A DNA stretch of 64,000 nucleotides from Kocuria varians (lineage in GTDB: Bacteria; Actinomycetota; Actinomycetes; Actinomycetales; Micrococcaceae). Location: NCBI RefSeq assembly GCF_006539885.1, contig NZ_BJNW01000014.1:19758-83757 (forward strand), read 5' to 3'. Below are positions 49,413 through 57,190 of the stretch, one piece after another. The position numbers and the translations under genes are program-made. How positions within the stretch are numbered: the first letter of the stretch is position 1; each line of letters opens with the position of its first letter. The notes under the pieces were generated by a model. It saw only the letters and a list, made by a program, of their open reading frames with translations. It was not told the DNA's origin and ran no database searches.

Positions 49413-49418
49413 TAGAAT
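49413..49418 (+). promoter_or_regulatory. -10 box of the DUF4870 gene
   Basis: TAGAAT 62 bases before the start codon in the short DUF3097-DUF4870 spacer; no convincing -35. Confidence 0.4.
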
Positions 49419-49479
49419 GGCCCCACCGGGACCGTGATCCACCCGGTTCGGCTACCGCCCCTGAAAGGGACACCCACCC

Positions 49480-49911
49480 GTGACTGAGACCGCCCCCACC
49501 ACCTCCACCCCCACCGAGGAACCCGCCTTCGAGGCCGTGCCCGCGCAGGCCCAGCCCCTCGACGTGGGACAGGACCGTCAGTGGGCCACCCTCGCCCATC
49601 TCGGTGGAGTGGTCGGCGCGCTGCCCAGCTACGTGATCCACCGCGTGTTCGCGGACCGCGGCCCGTTCACCGCGCAGGAGTCCCGGGAGGCCCTGAACTT
49701 CACCCTGCTGCCGAGCATCGTGGTCCTCGCCGGCATCGTGCTCTCGCTCGTGCCCGCCGTGGGCTGGCTGTTCTCCGTGATCGCCGCCGTCACGTGGCTG
49801 TGGCTCGCGATCGCCTCCGTGGTCGCCGGCGTGAAGGTCAACCGCGGCGAGCCGTACCAGTACCGCGGCAACACGCACCTCTACGACCGGATCGTGGCCT
49901 CCCGCGACTGA
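49480..49911 (+). CDS. DUF4870 family membrane protein
   Basis: 143 aa. A Thr/Pro-rich N-terminus, then QWATLAHLGGVVGALPSYVIH, the family-defining start of helix 1, EALNFTLLPSI, and two further helices (about 80-118), ending AGVKVNRGEPYQYRG. GTG start at 49480 with GAAAGGGA upstream. Function unknown; members are Tic20-like small membrane proteins. Confidence 0.9.
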   Translation: MTETAPTTSTPTEEPAFEAVPAQAQPLDVGQDRQWATLAHLGGVVGALPSYVIHRVFADRGPFTAQESREALNFTLLPSIVVLAGIVLSLVPAVGWLFSVIAAVTWLWLAIASVVAGVKVNRGEPYQYRGNTHLYDRIVASRD

Positions 49912-49958
49912 TCCCCGCCCGGCGTCCGGCACACGGGCGCCGTCTCCGGGCACCCCGT

Positions 49959-49979
49959 GCGGCTCACCGTGTGAGCCGC
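49959..49979. terminator. hairpin between DUF4870 gene and hemW
   Basis: Perfect 9 bp stem GCGGCTCAC/GTGAGCCGC with a 3-base loop, between convergent genes and 3 bases beyond the hemW stop. Confidence 0.55.
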
Positions 49980-49981
49980 GC

Positions 49982-51226
49982 TCACCAGTCGAGCAGGCGC
50001 CGGGTGACGGCATCGGCCATCAACCGTCCCGCATCCGTCAGCACCGCGCTGCCCCTGAGCGCCGCCGGACCGTCGAGCCAGCCGTCCGCGATCAGACCGG
50101 CCACGGCGCGGCGCCCCTCGGGACGCAGCCCCGAGATCTCCAGGCCCTCGCGGATCCTGATGCCGAGCATCGCGTGCTCCACGTACTGCGTCTCGGCGTC
50201 CAGGGTCTCGCGTCCGACCGCCGGGGAGATGCCCTCCCGCACCCTGTTTGTGTACGGCAGGGGGTGCTTGAGGTTCCACCACCGCACGCCGTCGCTGTGC
50301 GAGTGCGCCCCGGGGCCGATCCCCCACCAGTCCTGGTTGCGCCAGTAGGCGAGGTTGTGCGCGCTGCGGTTCTGCTCGGCGCTGCGACCATGGGCGGCGC
50401 GGGACCAGTTGGAGACCTCGTACCACTGGAACCCGGCGGAGGTGAGCTTCGCGTCTGCGAGCGTGTACTTCTCGGCCTGGTCGTCCGGGTCCACCAGGGG
50501 GACCTCGCCGCGGCGCATCTGGGCGGCAAGCTTGGTGCCGTCCTCGATGATCAGCGAGTACGCGGAGACGTGGTCCGAGTCCATGGCCAGGGCGGCGTCG
50601 AGCGAGGCCTCCCAGTCCGCGACGGACTCCCCCGGCGTGCCGTAGATCAGGTCCACGCTCGTGCCGAGACCCTGCGCCTTGGCCCAGCCGACGGCGCGCG
50701 GCACGTTGGCCGGCGTGTGGGTGCGTTCCAGCACGGCCAGCACGTGCGGAACCGCGGACTGCATGCCGAAGGACACGCGGGTGACACCGGCACCGGCCAG
50801 CACCTCGAAGGTCTCGGGGGTCACGGAGTCCGGGTTGGCCTCGACCGTGACCTCGGCACCGGGTGCCAGGCCGAAGCTCTCGCGGGCCTGCTCCAGCATG
50901 CTCACAAGCTCCCGGGCGGGCAGCAGCGTGGGCGTGCCGCCCCCGAAGAACACGCTGTGCAGCGCCCGCGGGGGCGCCCCCGCGGCGTCGAGGACGGAAC
51001 GGGCGAAGCGGACCTCGGCCGCGGCGTCGTCGTGGTAGTCGTCCCGCGAGACCCCGTCCCCGAGCTGCTCCATGGTGTACGTGTTGAAGTCGCAGTAGCC
51101 GCAGCGCACGGCGCAGAACGGGACGTGGACGTAGAGGCTCAGCGTGCGGTCCGCGGCGCGCGCGACCGCAGAGGCCGGGAGGGCCCCGTCCGACGGCGCC
51201 GGGTCCCCCTCGGGTTGGGCGGGCAT
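49982..51226 (-). CDS. hemW: radical SAM protein HemW (CPO-like heme chaperone)
   Basis: 414 aa. The radical SAM cluster motif is CAVRCGYCDF (about residues 38-47), followed by GGGTPTLL, VEANPDSV and the HemW C-terminal domain with NLAYWRNQDWWGIGPGAHSH in pieces. The Cys-x3-Cys-x2-Cys-x-Phe form without the extra N-terminal residues of HemN supports heme insertion into respiratory proteins rather than coproporphyrinogen oxidation. ATG at 51226 shares one base with the lepA stop, the common lepA-hemW pair. Confidence 0.93.
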   Translation of the reverse strand: MPAQPEGDPAPSDGALPASAVARAADRTLSLYVHVPFCAVRCGYCDFNTYTMEQLGDGVSRDDYHDDAAAEVRFARSVLDAAGAPPRALHSVFFGGGTPTLLPARELVSMLEQARESFGLAPGAEVTVEANPDSVTPETFEVLAGAGVTRVSFGMQSAVPHVLAVLERTHTPANVPRAVGWAKAQGLGTSVDLIYGTPGESVADWEASLDAALAMDSDHVSAYSLIIEDGTKLAAQMRRGEVPLVDPDDQAEKYTLADAKLTSAGFQWYEVSNWSRAAHGRSAEQNRSAHNLAYWRNQDWWGIGPGAHSHSDGVRWWNLKHPLPYTNRVREGISPAVGRETLDAETQYVEHAMLGIRIREGLEISGLRPEGRRAVAGLIADGWLDGPAALRGSAVLTDAGRLMADAVTRRLLDW

Positions 51227-53082
51227 TACTTCTTCTTGTCCTTCCCGTTGTCCTCGTCCGAGGACAGCGCGGCCACGAAGGCCTCCTGGGGGACCTCCAC
51301 GCGGCCCACCATCTTCATGCGCTTCTTGCCCTCCTTCTGCTTCTCGAGCAGCTTGCGCTTGCGGGAGATGTCACCGCCGTAGCACTTGGAGAGCACGTCC
51401 TTGCGGATCGCGCGGATGTTCTCGCGCGCGATGATGCGCGAGCCGATGGCCGCCTGGATGGGGACCTCGTACTGCTGGCGCGGGATGAGCTTCTGCAGCT
51501 TGCCCGTCATGAGCACGCCGTAGGAGTAGGCCTTGTCCTTGTGGGTGATGGCGCTGAACGCGTCCACCTGCTCGCCCTGCAGCAGGATGTCCACCTTCAC
51601 GAGGTCTGCCGCCTGCTCGCCGTCCGCCTTCCAGTCGAGGGACGCGTAGCCGCGGGTCTTGGACTTGAGCTGGTCGAAGAAGTCGAAGACGATCTCCGCG
51701 AGCGGCAACCGGTAGCGCAGCTCCACGCGGTCCTCGGACAGGTAGTCCATGCCCTTCATCTCACCGCGCTTGGACTGGGAGAGCTCCATGACCGCGCCGA
51801 TGAACTCCGAGGGCACAAGGATCGTCGCGGAGACCATGGGCTCGCGGATCTCCAGGATCCGACCCTCCGGGAACTCGGACGGGTTGGTGACCTCCACCTC
51901 GGAGTGGTCCTCGAGCGTCACGTTGTAGGACACGGACGGTGCGGTGGAGATCAGGTCCAGGTTGAACTCGCGCTCCAGACGGTCGCGGGTGATCTCCAGG
52001 TGCAGCAGTCCCAGGAAGCCGCAGCGGAAGCCGAAGCCCAGCGCCGTGGACGTCTCGGGCTCGTAGACCAGGGCGGCGTCGTTGAGCTGCAGCTTCTCCA
52101 GGGCGTCGCGCAGCACCGGGTAGTCGGAGCCCTCCACGGGGAACAGGCCCGAGAACACCATGGGCTTGGGATCCTCGTAGCCGCCCAGGGACTGCTGCGC
52201 CGGCTTCTGCTGGTTGGTGACCGTGTCGCCCACGCGCGACTGGCGGACGTCCTTCACGCCCGTGATGAGGTAGCCCACCTCCCCCACGCCCAGCCCCTTC
52301 GACGGGATCGGCTCGGGCGAGATCACCCCGATCTCCAGCAGCTCGTGCGTGGCGCCGGTGGACATCATCTGGATCCGCTCGCGCGGCACCAGGGTTCCGT
52401 CCACCACGCGCACGTAGGTCACCACGCCGCGGTAGGTGTCGTACACGGAGTCGAAGATCATGGCGCGCGACGGCGCGTCCTTCTTTCCCTGCGGCGCGGG
52501 CACGTCCCGCACGATGCGGTCCAGCAGCTCCTCCACGCCCTCACCGGTCTTGCCCGAGACCTTCAGGACGTCCTCGGGCTCCACGCCGATCAGGTTGGCA
52601 AGCTCCGCGGCGTACTTCTCCGGCTGCGCGGCCGGGAGGTCGATCTTGTTGAGCACGGGGATGATCGTTAGGTCGTTCTCCAGCGCCAGGTACAGGTTCG
52701 CCAGCGTCTGCGCCTCGATGCCCTGGGCGGCGTCCACCAGCAGGATGGTGGCCTCGCACGCCGCCAGCGAGCGGGAGACCTCGTACGTGAAGTCCACGTG
52801 GCCCGGGGTGTCGATCATGTTCAGCGCGTAGTCCGTGCCGTCCACGTTCCACGGCATGCGCACCGCCTGGGATTTAATGGTGATCCCGCGCTCGCGCTCG
52901 ATGTCCATGCGGTCCAGGTACTGGGCCTTCATCTGCCGGGGCGTCACCACCCCCGTGGCCTGCAGCATCCGGTCCGCCAGCGTGGACTTGCCGTGGTCGA
53001 TGTGGGCGATGATGCAGAAGTTCCTGATCACCGAGGGGTCGGTCGAGGCAGGTGCCGGTGGATTGACGGCCAACGGTGACAC
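51226..53082 (-). CDS. lepA: elongation factor 4 (LepA)
   Basis: 618 aa translational GTPase acting on stalled ribosomes. G-motifs are AHIDHGKS (about residue 25), DTPGH (about 92) and NKID (about 146). EF-G-like domains II, III and V follow, and a LepA-specific C-terminal domain ends in lysines. The GTG at 53082 has AAGGA 8 bases upstream. Its stop overlaps the hemW start by one base. Confidence 0.96.
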   Translation of the reverse strand: MSPLAVNPPAPASTDPSVIRNFCIIAHIDHGKSTLADRMLQATGVVTPRQMKAQYLDRMDIERERGITIKSQAVRMPWNVDGTDYALNMIDTPGHVDFTYEVSRSLAACEATILLVDAAQGIEAQTLANLYLALENDLTIIPVLNKIDLPAAQPEKYAAELANLIGVEPEDVLKVSGKTGEGVEELLDRIVRDVPAPQGKKDAPSRAMIFDSVYDTYRGVVTYVRVVDGTLVPRERIQMMSTGATHELLEIGVISPEPIPSKGLGVGEVGYLITGVKDVRQSRVGDTVTNQQKPAQQSLGGYEDPKPMVFSGLFPVEGSDYPVLRDALEKLQLNDAALVYEPETSTALGFGFRCGFLGLLHLEITRDRLEREFNLDLISTAPSVSYNVTLEDHSEVEVTNPSEFPEGRILEIREPMVSATILVPSEFIGAVMELSQSKRGEMKGMDYLSEDRVELRYRLPLAEIVFDFFDQLKSKTRGYASLDWKADGEQAADLVKVDILLQGEQVDAFSAITHKDKAYSYGVLMTGKLQKLIPRQQYEVPIQAAIGSRIIARENIRAIRKDVLSKCYGGDISRKRKLLEKQKEGKKRMKMVGRVEVPQEAFVAALSSDEDNGKDKKK

Positions 53083-53166
53083 GGGCGGTCCTTTCGTTCT
53101 CAGGATGACTCCCCAGTTTCCCATGATCCCGGGCCGGGGGCGAACCGGTCCCCCTACGATGTCCCC

Positions 53167-53766
53167 ATGGCCGACATCACTCGACTGCTGAACCAGGGGC
53201 TGCGCCTCGTCCGCATGTACCAGCGCTACGCGGGCTCCCGCGGTCCCGCCTCCCGCTCGTCTCGCTCCCGGGGCACGACGCCGCCGCCCACCTTCGCCCA
53301 CGAGAACGGCACCTCGCGCGCCCGGCCGGGCAGGGCGACGTCGTCCCCGGGCACCCGCGCACCCGGCACCTCCGCGCCGTACCCCGGTGACTGGACGGGG
53401 CCCGTGAACCCGCGGTGGGCCGCGAAACCGGACGGTCGGCCCGATCCCGGGGAGGTCGTGTGGGCCTGGGTGCCCTACCAGGAGGACCACTCGCACGGGA
53501 AGGACCGGCCCGTGCTGATCGTGGACCGGGCCGGCGAGCACCTGCTGTGCGTGATGCTGACCTCCAAGAACCACGACACCGCCCGTCACGACGACCCCTC
53601 CTACGTGGAGGTGGGCGTGGGCGGCTGGGACCGCTCCGGGCGGCCCTCGGAGGCGCGGATTGACCGGATCATCCCGGTGCGGCCGGAGGACGTGCGGCGC
53701 GAGGGGGCGGTGCTGGACCGCGCTCGGTTCGAGGCCGTGGCCGCGGAGCTGACGCGGCGGCGCTGA
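53167..53766 (+). CDS. PemK/MazF-like protein with long N-terminal extension
   Basis: 199 aa. Residues about 95-199 form a PemK/MazF-type fold: [16 protein letters not shown], the KDRPVLIVD strand, [10 protein letters not shown] and [14 protein letters not shown]. The first 95 residues are basic, Ser/Arg/Pro-rich, and look disordered after a short helical start ([22 protein letters not shown]). No antitoxin gene is adjacent on either side. Such solitary actinobacterial PemK-like proteins next to lepA are known from family context; whether they cleave RNA is not clear. ATG at 53167; divergent from lepA. Confidence 0.82.
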   Translation: MADITRLLNQGLRLVRMYQRYAGSRGPASRSSRSRGTTPPPTFAHENGTSRARPGRATSSPGTRAPGTSAPYPGDWTGPVNPRWAAKPDGRPDPGEVVWAWVPYQEDHSHGKDRPVLIVDRAGEHLLCVMLTSKNHDTARHDDPSYVEVGVGGWDRSGRPSEARIDRIIPVRPEDVRREGAVLDRARFEAVAAELTRRR

Positions 53767-53915
53767 GCCGGGTGGAGTCCTGGTGGCACCGGGGCGGCGC
53801 CGGACGCCCGCTCTCGACTCGGTCCGTGCCCGCCCGTGCCGCGGAGCGTCACCCCAGCACGGACCCGGCGGCACACCCCGACGCGGCGCAGCGGGCATCC
53901 GCGGCTCTGGTCTGC

Positions 53916-53921
53916 TAAAGT
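53916..53921 (+). promoter_or_regulatory. candidate -10 box of rpsT
   Basis: TAAAGT about 135 bases upstream of the rpsT start in the 290-base spacer, leaving a leader long enough for S20 autoregulation. No clear -35. Confidence 0.35.
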
Positions 53922-54056
53922 AGTCCGCTGTGTGTCCGCGCTGGTCGTCGGGCACAGCGGATGGTTGCCACCGAGCATCCCCACTCTCACAACTCAGTCG
54001 ATGACCATCCGTGAGCCCTCACTGACCTACTTCCGCAATCGTTCTAGGAGTTACAC

Positions 54057-54317
54057 GTGGCCAACATCAAGTCGCAGAAGAAGCGCATCCTCACCAACGA
54101 GAAGGCTCGCCTGCGCAACAAATCGTACAAGTCCGAGCTCAAGACGCTCATCCGCAAGGTGGATGCCGCTGTCGAGTCCGGCAACAAGGACGCCGCCGCC
54201 GAGACCCTGCGCACCGCGTCCCGCAAGCTCGACAAGGCCGTGTCCAAGGGCGTTCTGCACAAGAACACCGCGGCCAACAAGAAGTCCGGTCTGGCCAAGA
54301 AGGTCGCCAAGATCTGA
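54057..54317 (+). CDS. rpsT: 30S ribosomal protein S20
   Basis: 86 aa, Lys/Ala-rich three-helix protein of the small subunit. [21 protein letters not shown] read in two parts is the standard N-terminus, and the C-terminus [15 protein letters not shown] is also typical. GTG start at 54057 after GGAG. Monocistronic, convergent with holA, with a strong hairpin downstream. Confidence 0.97.
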   Translation: MANIKSQKKRILTNEKARLRNKSYKSELKTLIRKVDAAVESGNKDAAAETLRTASRKLDKAVSKGVLHKNTAANKKSGLAKKVAKI

Positions 54318-54348
54318 ATCGGCTGACACCGTCGCACTGACGGAGCAC

Positions 54349-54383
54349 ACGGGCCCGGCACTCCTCGCGAGTACCGGGCCCGT
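54349..54383. terminator. terminator between rpsT and holA
   Basis: Perfect 10 bp stem ACGGGCCCGG/CCGGGCCCGT with a 15-base loop, followed by TCTCGTGT on the plus strand. Confidence 0.7.
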
Positions 54384-54576
54384 TCTCGTGTGAGGACAGT
54401 GTCGTGTCCCGCCAGCGGTCCGTCGGTGCGGAGTCGCTACTCAGCGCCGCCCAGGACTGACCGTTCAGGTCACGGTGGCCCCGTACCCTTGCGCGCGGTG
54501 CCGCGGCGTGCGGTTGCACGGTGCCCGCGTTCGCGATCCTCGGTGGCCCCGCCGTTGTCGGTGTTGTGGTGCCCGC

Positions 54577-55590
54577 TCAGCGGTGCCCGGAGGTGGCGAT
54601 CACCGTGATGGCCCGCTCCACCGCGAAGTACGGGGACCGGGAGGCCCCCTTGACCTGGGCGTCGGCCTCGGCGATGGCCTGCAGCGCCCGGGTGACGTCC
54701 TGGGCCGTGAACCGGCGCGCCTCGTTCTGGGCGCGCTCCACCTGCCACGGCGCAGCCCCGACGTCACGGGCGATCTGCCCCGCTCCCCCGCGGGAACCGG
54801 CCGTGACGGCGATCAGGCGCATCTTCGAGCCCAGCGTGGCCACCATGGGCACCGGGTCCACCCCGACGTCCACGGCCTGACGCCACAGTTTCAGGGCCTG
54901 CTCCGCGTTGCCGGCCACCGCGGCGTCCGCCACCCGGAACGCGGTGACCTCCACGCGGCCGCCGTAGTACTTCTCCACGAGCTCGAGGTCCACGGTCACG
55001 GGGCCGTCCGCGATCAGCTGGGCGCACGCGGCAGCCAGCTCGGCGGTGGAGGTGCCGACCGCCGCGGCCAGGGCGCGGGCGGCGTCGGGCTCGATGCGCT
55101 TGTTCTGCGCACGGAACTCCGCGAGGACGAACGAGGACTTGTCCCGGTCCGACTTGGGCGGGGCGCAGTCCAGGACGAGGGCCTTCTCCTTGAGGGCGTC
55201 CAGCAGCTTCTTGCCGCGGTTCCCGCCGGAGTGCTGCCACAGCACCGTGACGTCCGGATCCGGGTTGGCCACGTAGGCCAGGGCGTCCGCCAGCAGGTGC
55301 TCGTTCATGCCCGCGAGCTCCTGGACGCACACGAGCTTGGGGTCGTCGAAGAGGGACGGGCTGGTGACCACGGCGAGCTGGCCCGGCTCGTAGTCCCCGG
55401 CCGCGATGTCCGTGACCTCGCAGGAACCCCGTTCCGCACGGATGGTGTCCCGGAGGGTCTCCCTGATGCGCTGCAGGATGTACTCGTCCGAGCCGGAGGC
55501 CAGCACGAGCGGCTGAGGAACGGCCTCACGCCAGGAGGTCTGCGGGGCCGTGGGCGCCTGTCGGCGGGAAGACGTGCGTGCCGGGGTCAT
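54577..55590 (-). CDS. holA: DNA polymerase III subunit delta
   Basis: 337 aa clamp-loader subunit that opens the sliding clamp. The N-terminal AAA-like domain begins LVLASGSDEYILQRIRETLR, with the clamp-binding region ATSPSLFDDPKLV (VVTSPSLFDD) near residue 75. The helical C-terminal domain includes APWQVERAQNEARRFT (about 288). ATG at 55590 follows a 350-base spacer. Usual position near rpsT and comEC in actinobacteria. Confidence 0.93.
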   Translation of the reverse strand: MTPARTSSRRQAPTAPQTSWREAVPQPLVLASGSDEYILQRIRETLRDTIRAERGSCEVTDIAAGDYEPGQLAVVTSPSLFDDPKLVCVQELAGMNEHLLADALAYVANPDPDVTVLWQHSGGNRGKKLLDALKEKALVLDCAPPKSDRDKSSFVLAEFRAQNKRIEPDAARALAAAVGTSTAELAAACAQLIADGPVTVDLELVEKYYGGRVEVTAFRVADAAVAGNAEQALKLWRQAVDVGVDPVPMVATLGSKMRLIAVTAGSRGGAGQIARDVGAAPWQVERAQNEARRFTAQDVTRALQAIAEADAQVKGASRSPYFAVERAITVIATSGHR

Positions 55591-55940
55591 GGTGCTCCTC
55601 GATCGTGGCCGACTGCTCGGGCGACGACGCCGCCCGGGACCGGGTGCGAGCGAGCCCCCTCACCGGAAGGTGCGGGGTCGGGACGCCGACGCTGCGTCCC
55701 CATGCTAGCCGTGGGTGCAGACACCCCCGGAGGGTCTGTGCAGGGCGGGAGCCGGCGCAGCCGCGTGCGGCACCGCGGACGCGTGCCGGGGCCGCGTCGT
55801 CGTCCCGGGTCCACCCCGACCCTTGCTCGTCGTTCCACTCCGCATCGCAGATCAAGCGGTGTCCCGCGAGCGCCCGGGCTCACGTGCTCGGTGTTCACCG
55901 CCGGATCACGCTCGCCTCGTCGTCCGGCGAGCGCCGGGGC
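55591..55940. other. intergenic region between holA and the Old Yellow Enzyme gene
   Basis: About 350 bases upstream of holA and downstream of the flavin oxidoreductase. Contains one GACGACGCCGC word in a short hairpin (55623-55633), a possible minus-strand -10 TAGCAT near 55700, and a terminator at 55909-55933. No gene seen. Confidence 0.4.
55909..55933 (-). terminator. terminator of the Old Yellow Enzyme gene
   Basis: Perfect 8 bp stem CGCTCGCC/GGCGAGCG with a 9-base loop, 7 bases beyond the stop codon. Confidence 0.5.
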
Positions 55941-57038
55941 TCACCGGGTGCGGGGTGGGCGGCGGTAGGCGCGTTCGTACTGGCCGGGGACGGGGGCGTC
56001 GGGGACGCCGAGGGTGTGGGCGGCGGTGAGGGCCGCGTGGGGGTCGCGGAGGGCTTCGCGGCCCATGAGCACCACGTCGGCGAGGCCGGTGGCGATGATC
56101 TGCTCGGCCTGCCAGGCGGTGTCGATCATGCCGACGGCGGCCACGGGGACTCCGGCGGTGGTCTTGATCTCGGTGGCGAGGGGCACCTGGTAGCCGGGGC
56201 CCACGGGAATCTCGGCGGGCACGTTGGCGGCGGAGGAGACGTCGATGAGGTCCGCGCCGTGCTCGGCGAGCCACCCGGAGACGCGGGAGGTGTCGGCGAC
56301 CGTGAGCCCGCCCTCGGTCCAGTCGGTGGCGGAGAGGCGCACGAGCAGGGGCATGTCCTCGGGGATCACGTCGCGGACGGCGTCGGTGACGCGCAGCAGC
56401 AGCCGGGCGCGGTTCTCCAGGGTGCCGCCGTACTCGTCCGTGCGCTCGTTGCTCAGCGGGGAGAGGAACTCATGGAGGAGGTACCCGTGGGCGCCGTGGA
56501 GCTCCACGAAGTCCATGCCGGCCTCCACGGCACGGCGGGCCGAGGCGGCGAACGCGGCCACGACGTCGTCGAGGCCCTGCCCGTCCAGCGCGACTGGCTC
56601 GGCGAGCCCCGGGAAGGCGACGGCGGAGGGGCCCACGGTCTGCCAGCCCCCGTTCTGCGGCGCGATGGACCGGCCGGGGTTCTCGGAGCCCCAGGCGGCC
56701 TCCGTGCTGGCCTTGCGCCCCGCGTGGGCCAGCTGCACGCCAATGGCCGCGCCCTGCTGGTGGGCGAAGTCCACGATCCGCACGAGGGCGTCCCGCTGCT
56801 CGTCGTTCCACAGTCCCAGGTCCCGGGGACTGATCCGGCCCTCGGGCACGACGGCGCTCGCCTCCACGATCACGGCCCCCGCCCCACCGGCGGCGAGCGA
56901 TCCGTAGTGCACGAGGTGCCAGTCCGTGGGCACGCCGTCCTCCCCAAACGCGGAGTACTGGCACATGGGCGGGATCCACAGCCGGTTGCGGACCGTGAGG
57001 CCGCGGAGGGTGAGTGGTTCGAACAGGGTGGAGCGCAT
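55941..57038 (-). CDS. NADH:flavin oxidoreductase, Old Yellow Enzyme YqjM type
   Basis: 365 aa FMN TIM-barrel ene-reductase. PPMCQYSA near residue 24 carries the thermophilic-like/YqjM active-site cysteine. HLVHYGSLAAGGAG, QLAHAGRKAS, the His pair and barrel segment HGAHGYLLHEFLSPLSNERTDEYGG in pieces, and VLMGREALRDP are all in order. Likely reduces activated double bonds of electrophilic enones; the physiological substrate is unknown. ATG at 57038 with GGAAGGA 6 bases upstream; it lies 152 bases downstream of comEC. Confidence 0.93.
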   Translation of the reverse strand: MRSTLFEPLTLRGLTVRNRLWIPPMCQYSAFGEDGVPTDWHLVHYGSLAAGGAGAVIVEASAVVPEGRISPRDLGLWNDEQRDALVRIVDFAHQQGAAIGVQLAHAGRKASTEAAWGSENPGRSIAPQNGGWQTVGPSAVAFPGLAEPVALDGQGLDDVVAAFAASARRAVEAGMDFVELHGAHGYLLHEFLSPLSNERTDEYGGTLENRARLLLRVTDAVRDVIPEDMPLLVRLSATDWTEGGLTVADTSRVSGWLAEHGADLIDVSSAANVPAEIPVGPGYQVPLATEIKTTAGVPVAAVGMIDTAWQAEQIIATGLADVVLMGREALRDPHAALTAAHTLGVPDAPVPGQYERAYRRPPRTR

Positions 57039-57190
57039 GGGAGTCCTTCCATTGAGTGGCACGAGCACGGGGGCGCCGGGGGGCGGGCTCCTGACGACGC
57101 ACGACCCCGGGGTGACCGGCGCGGATGCCCGGTGTTTCGTGGTGCACAACAGATCTTTCCCTCGCGATATTTCTGCTGGTGCTCCCCGGC

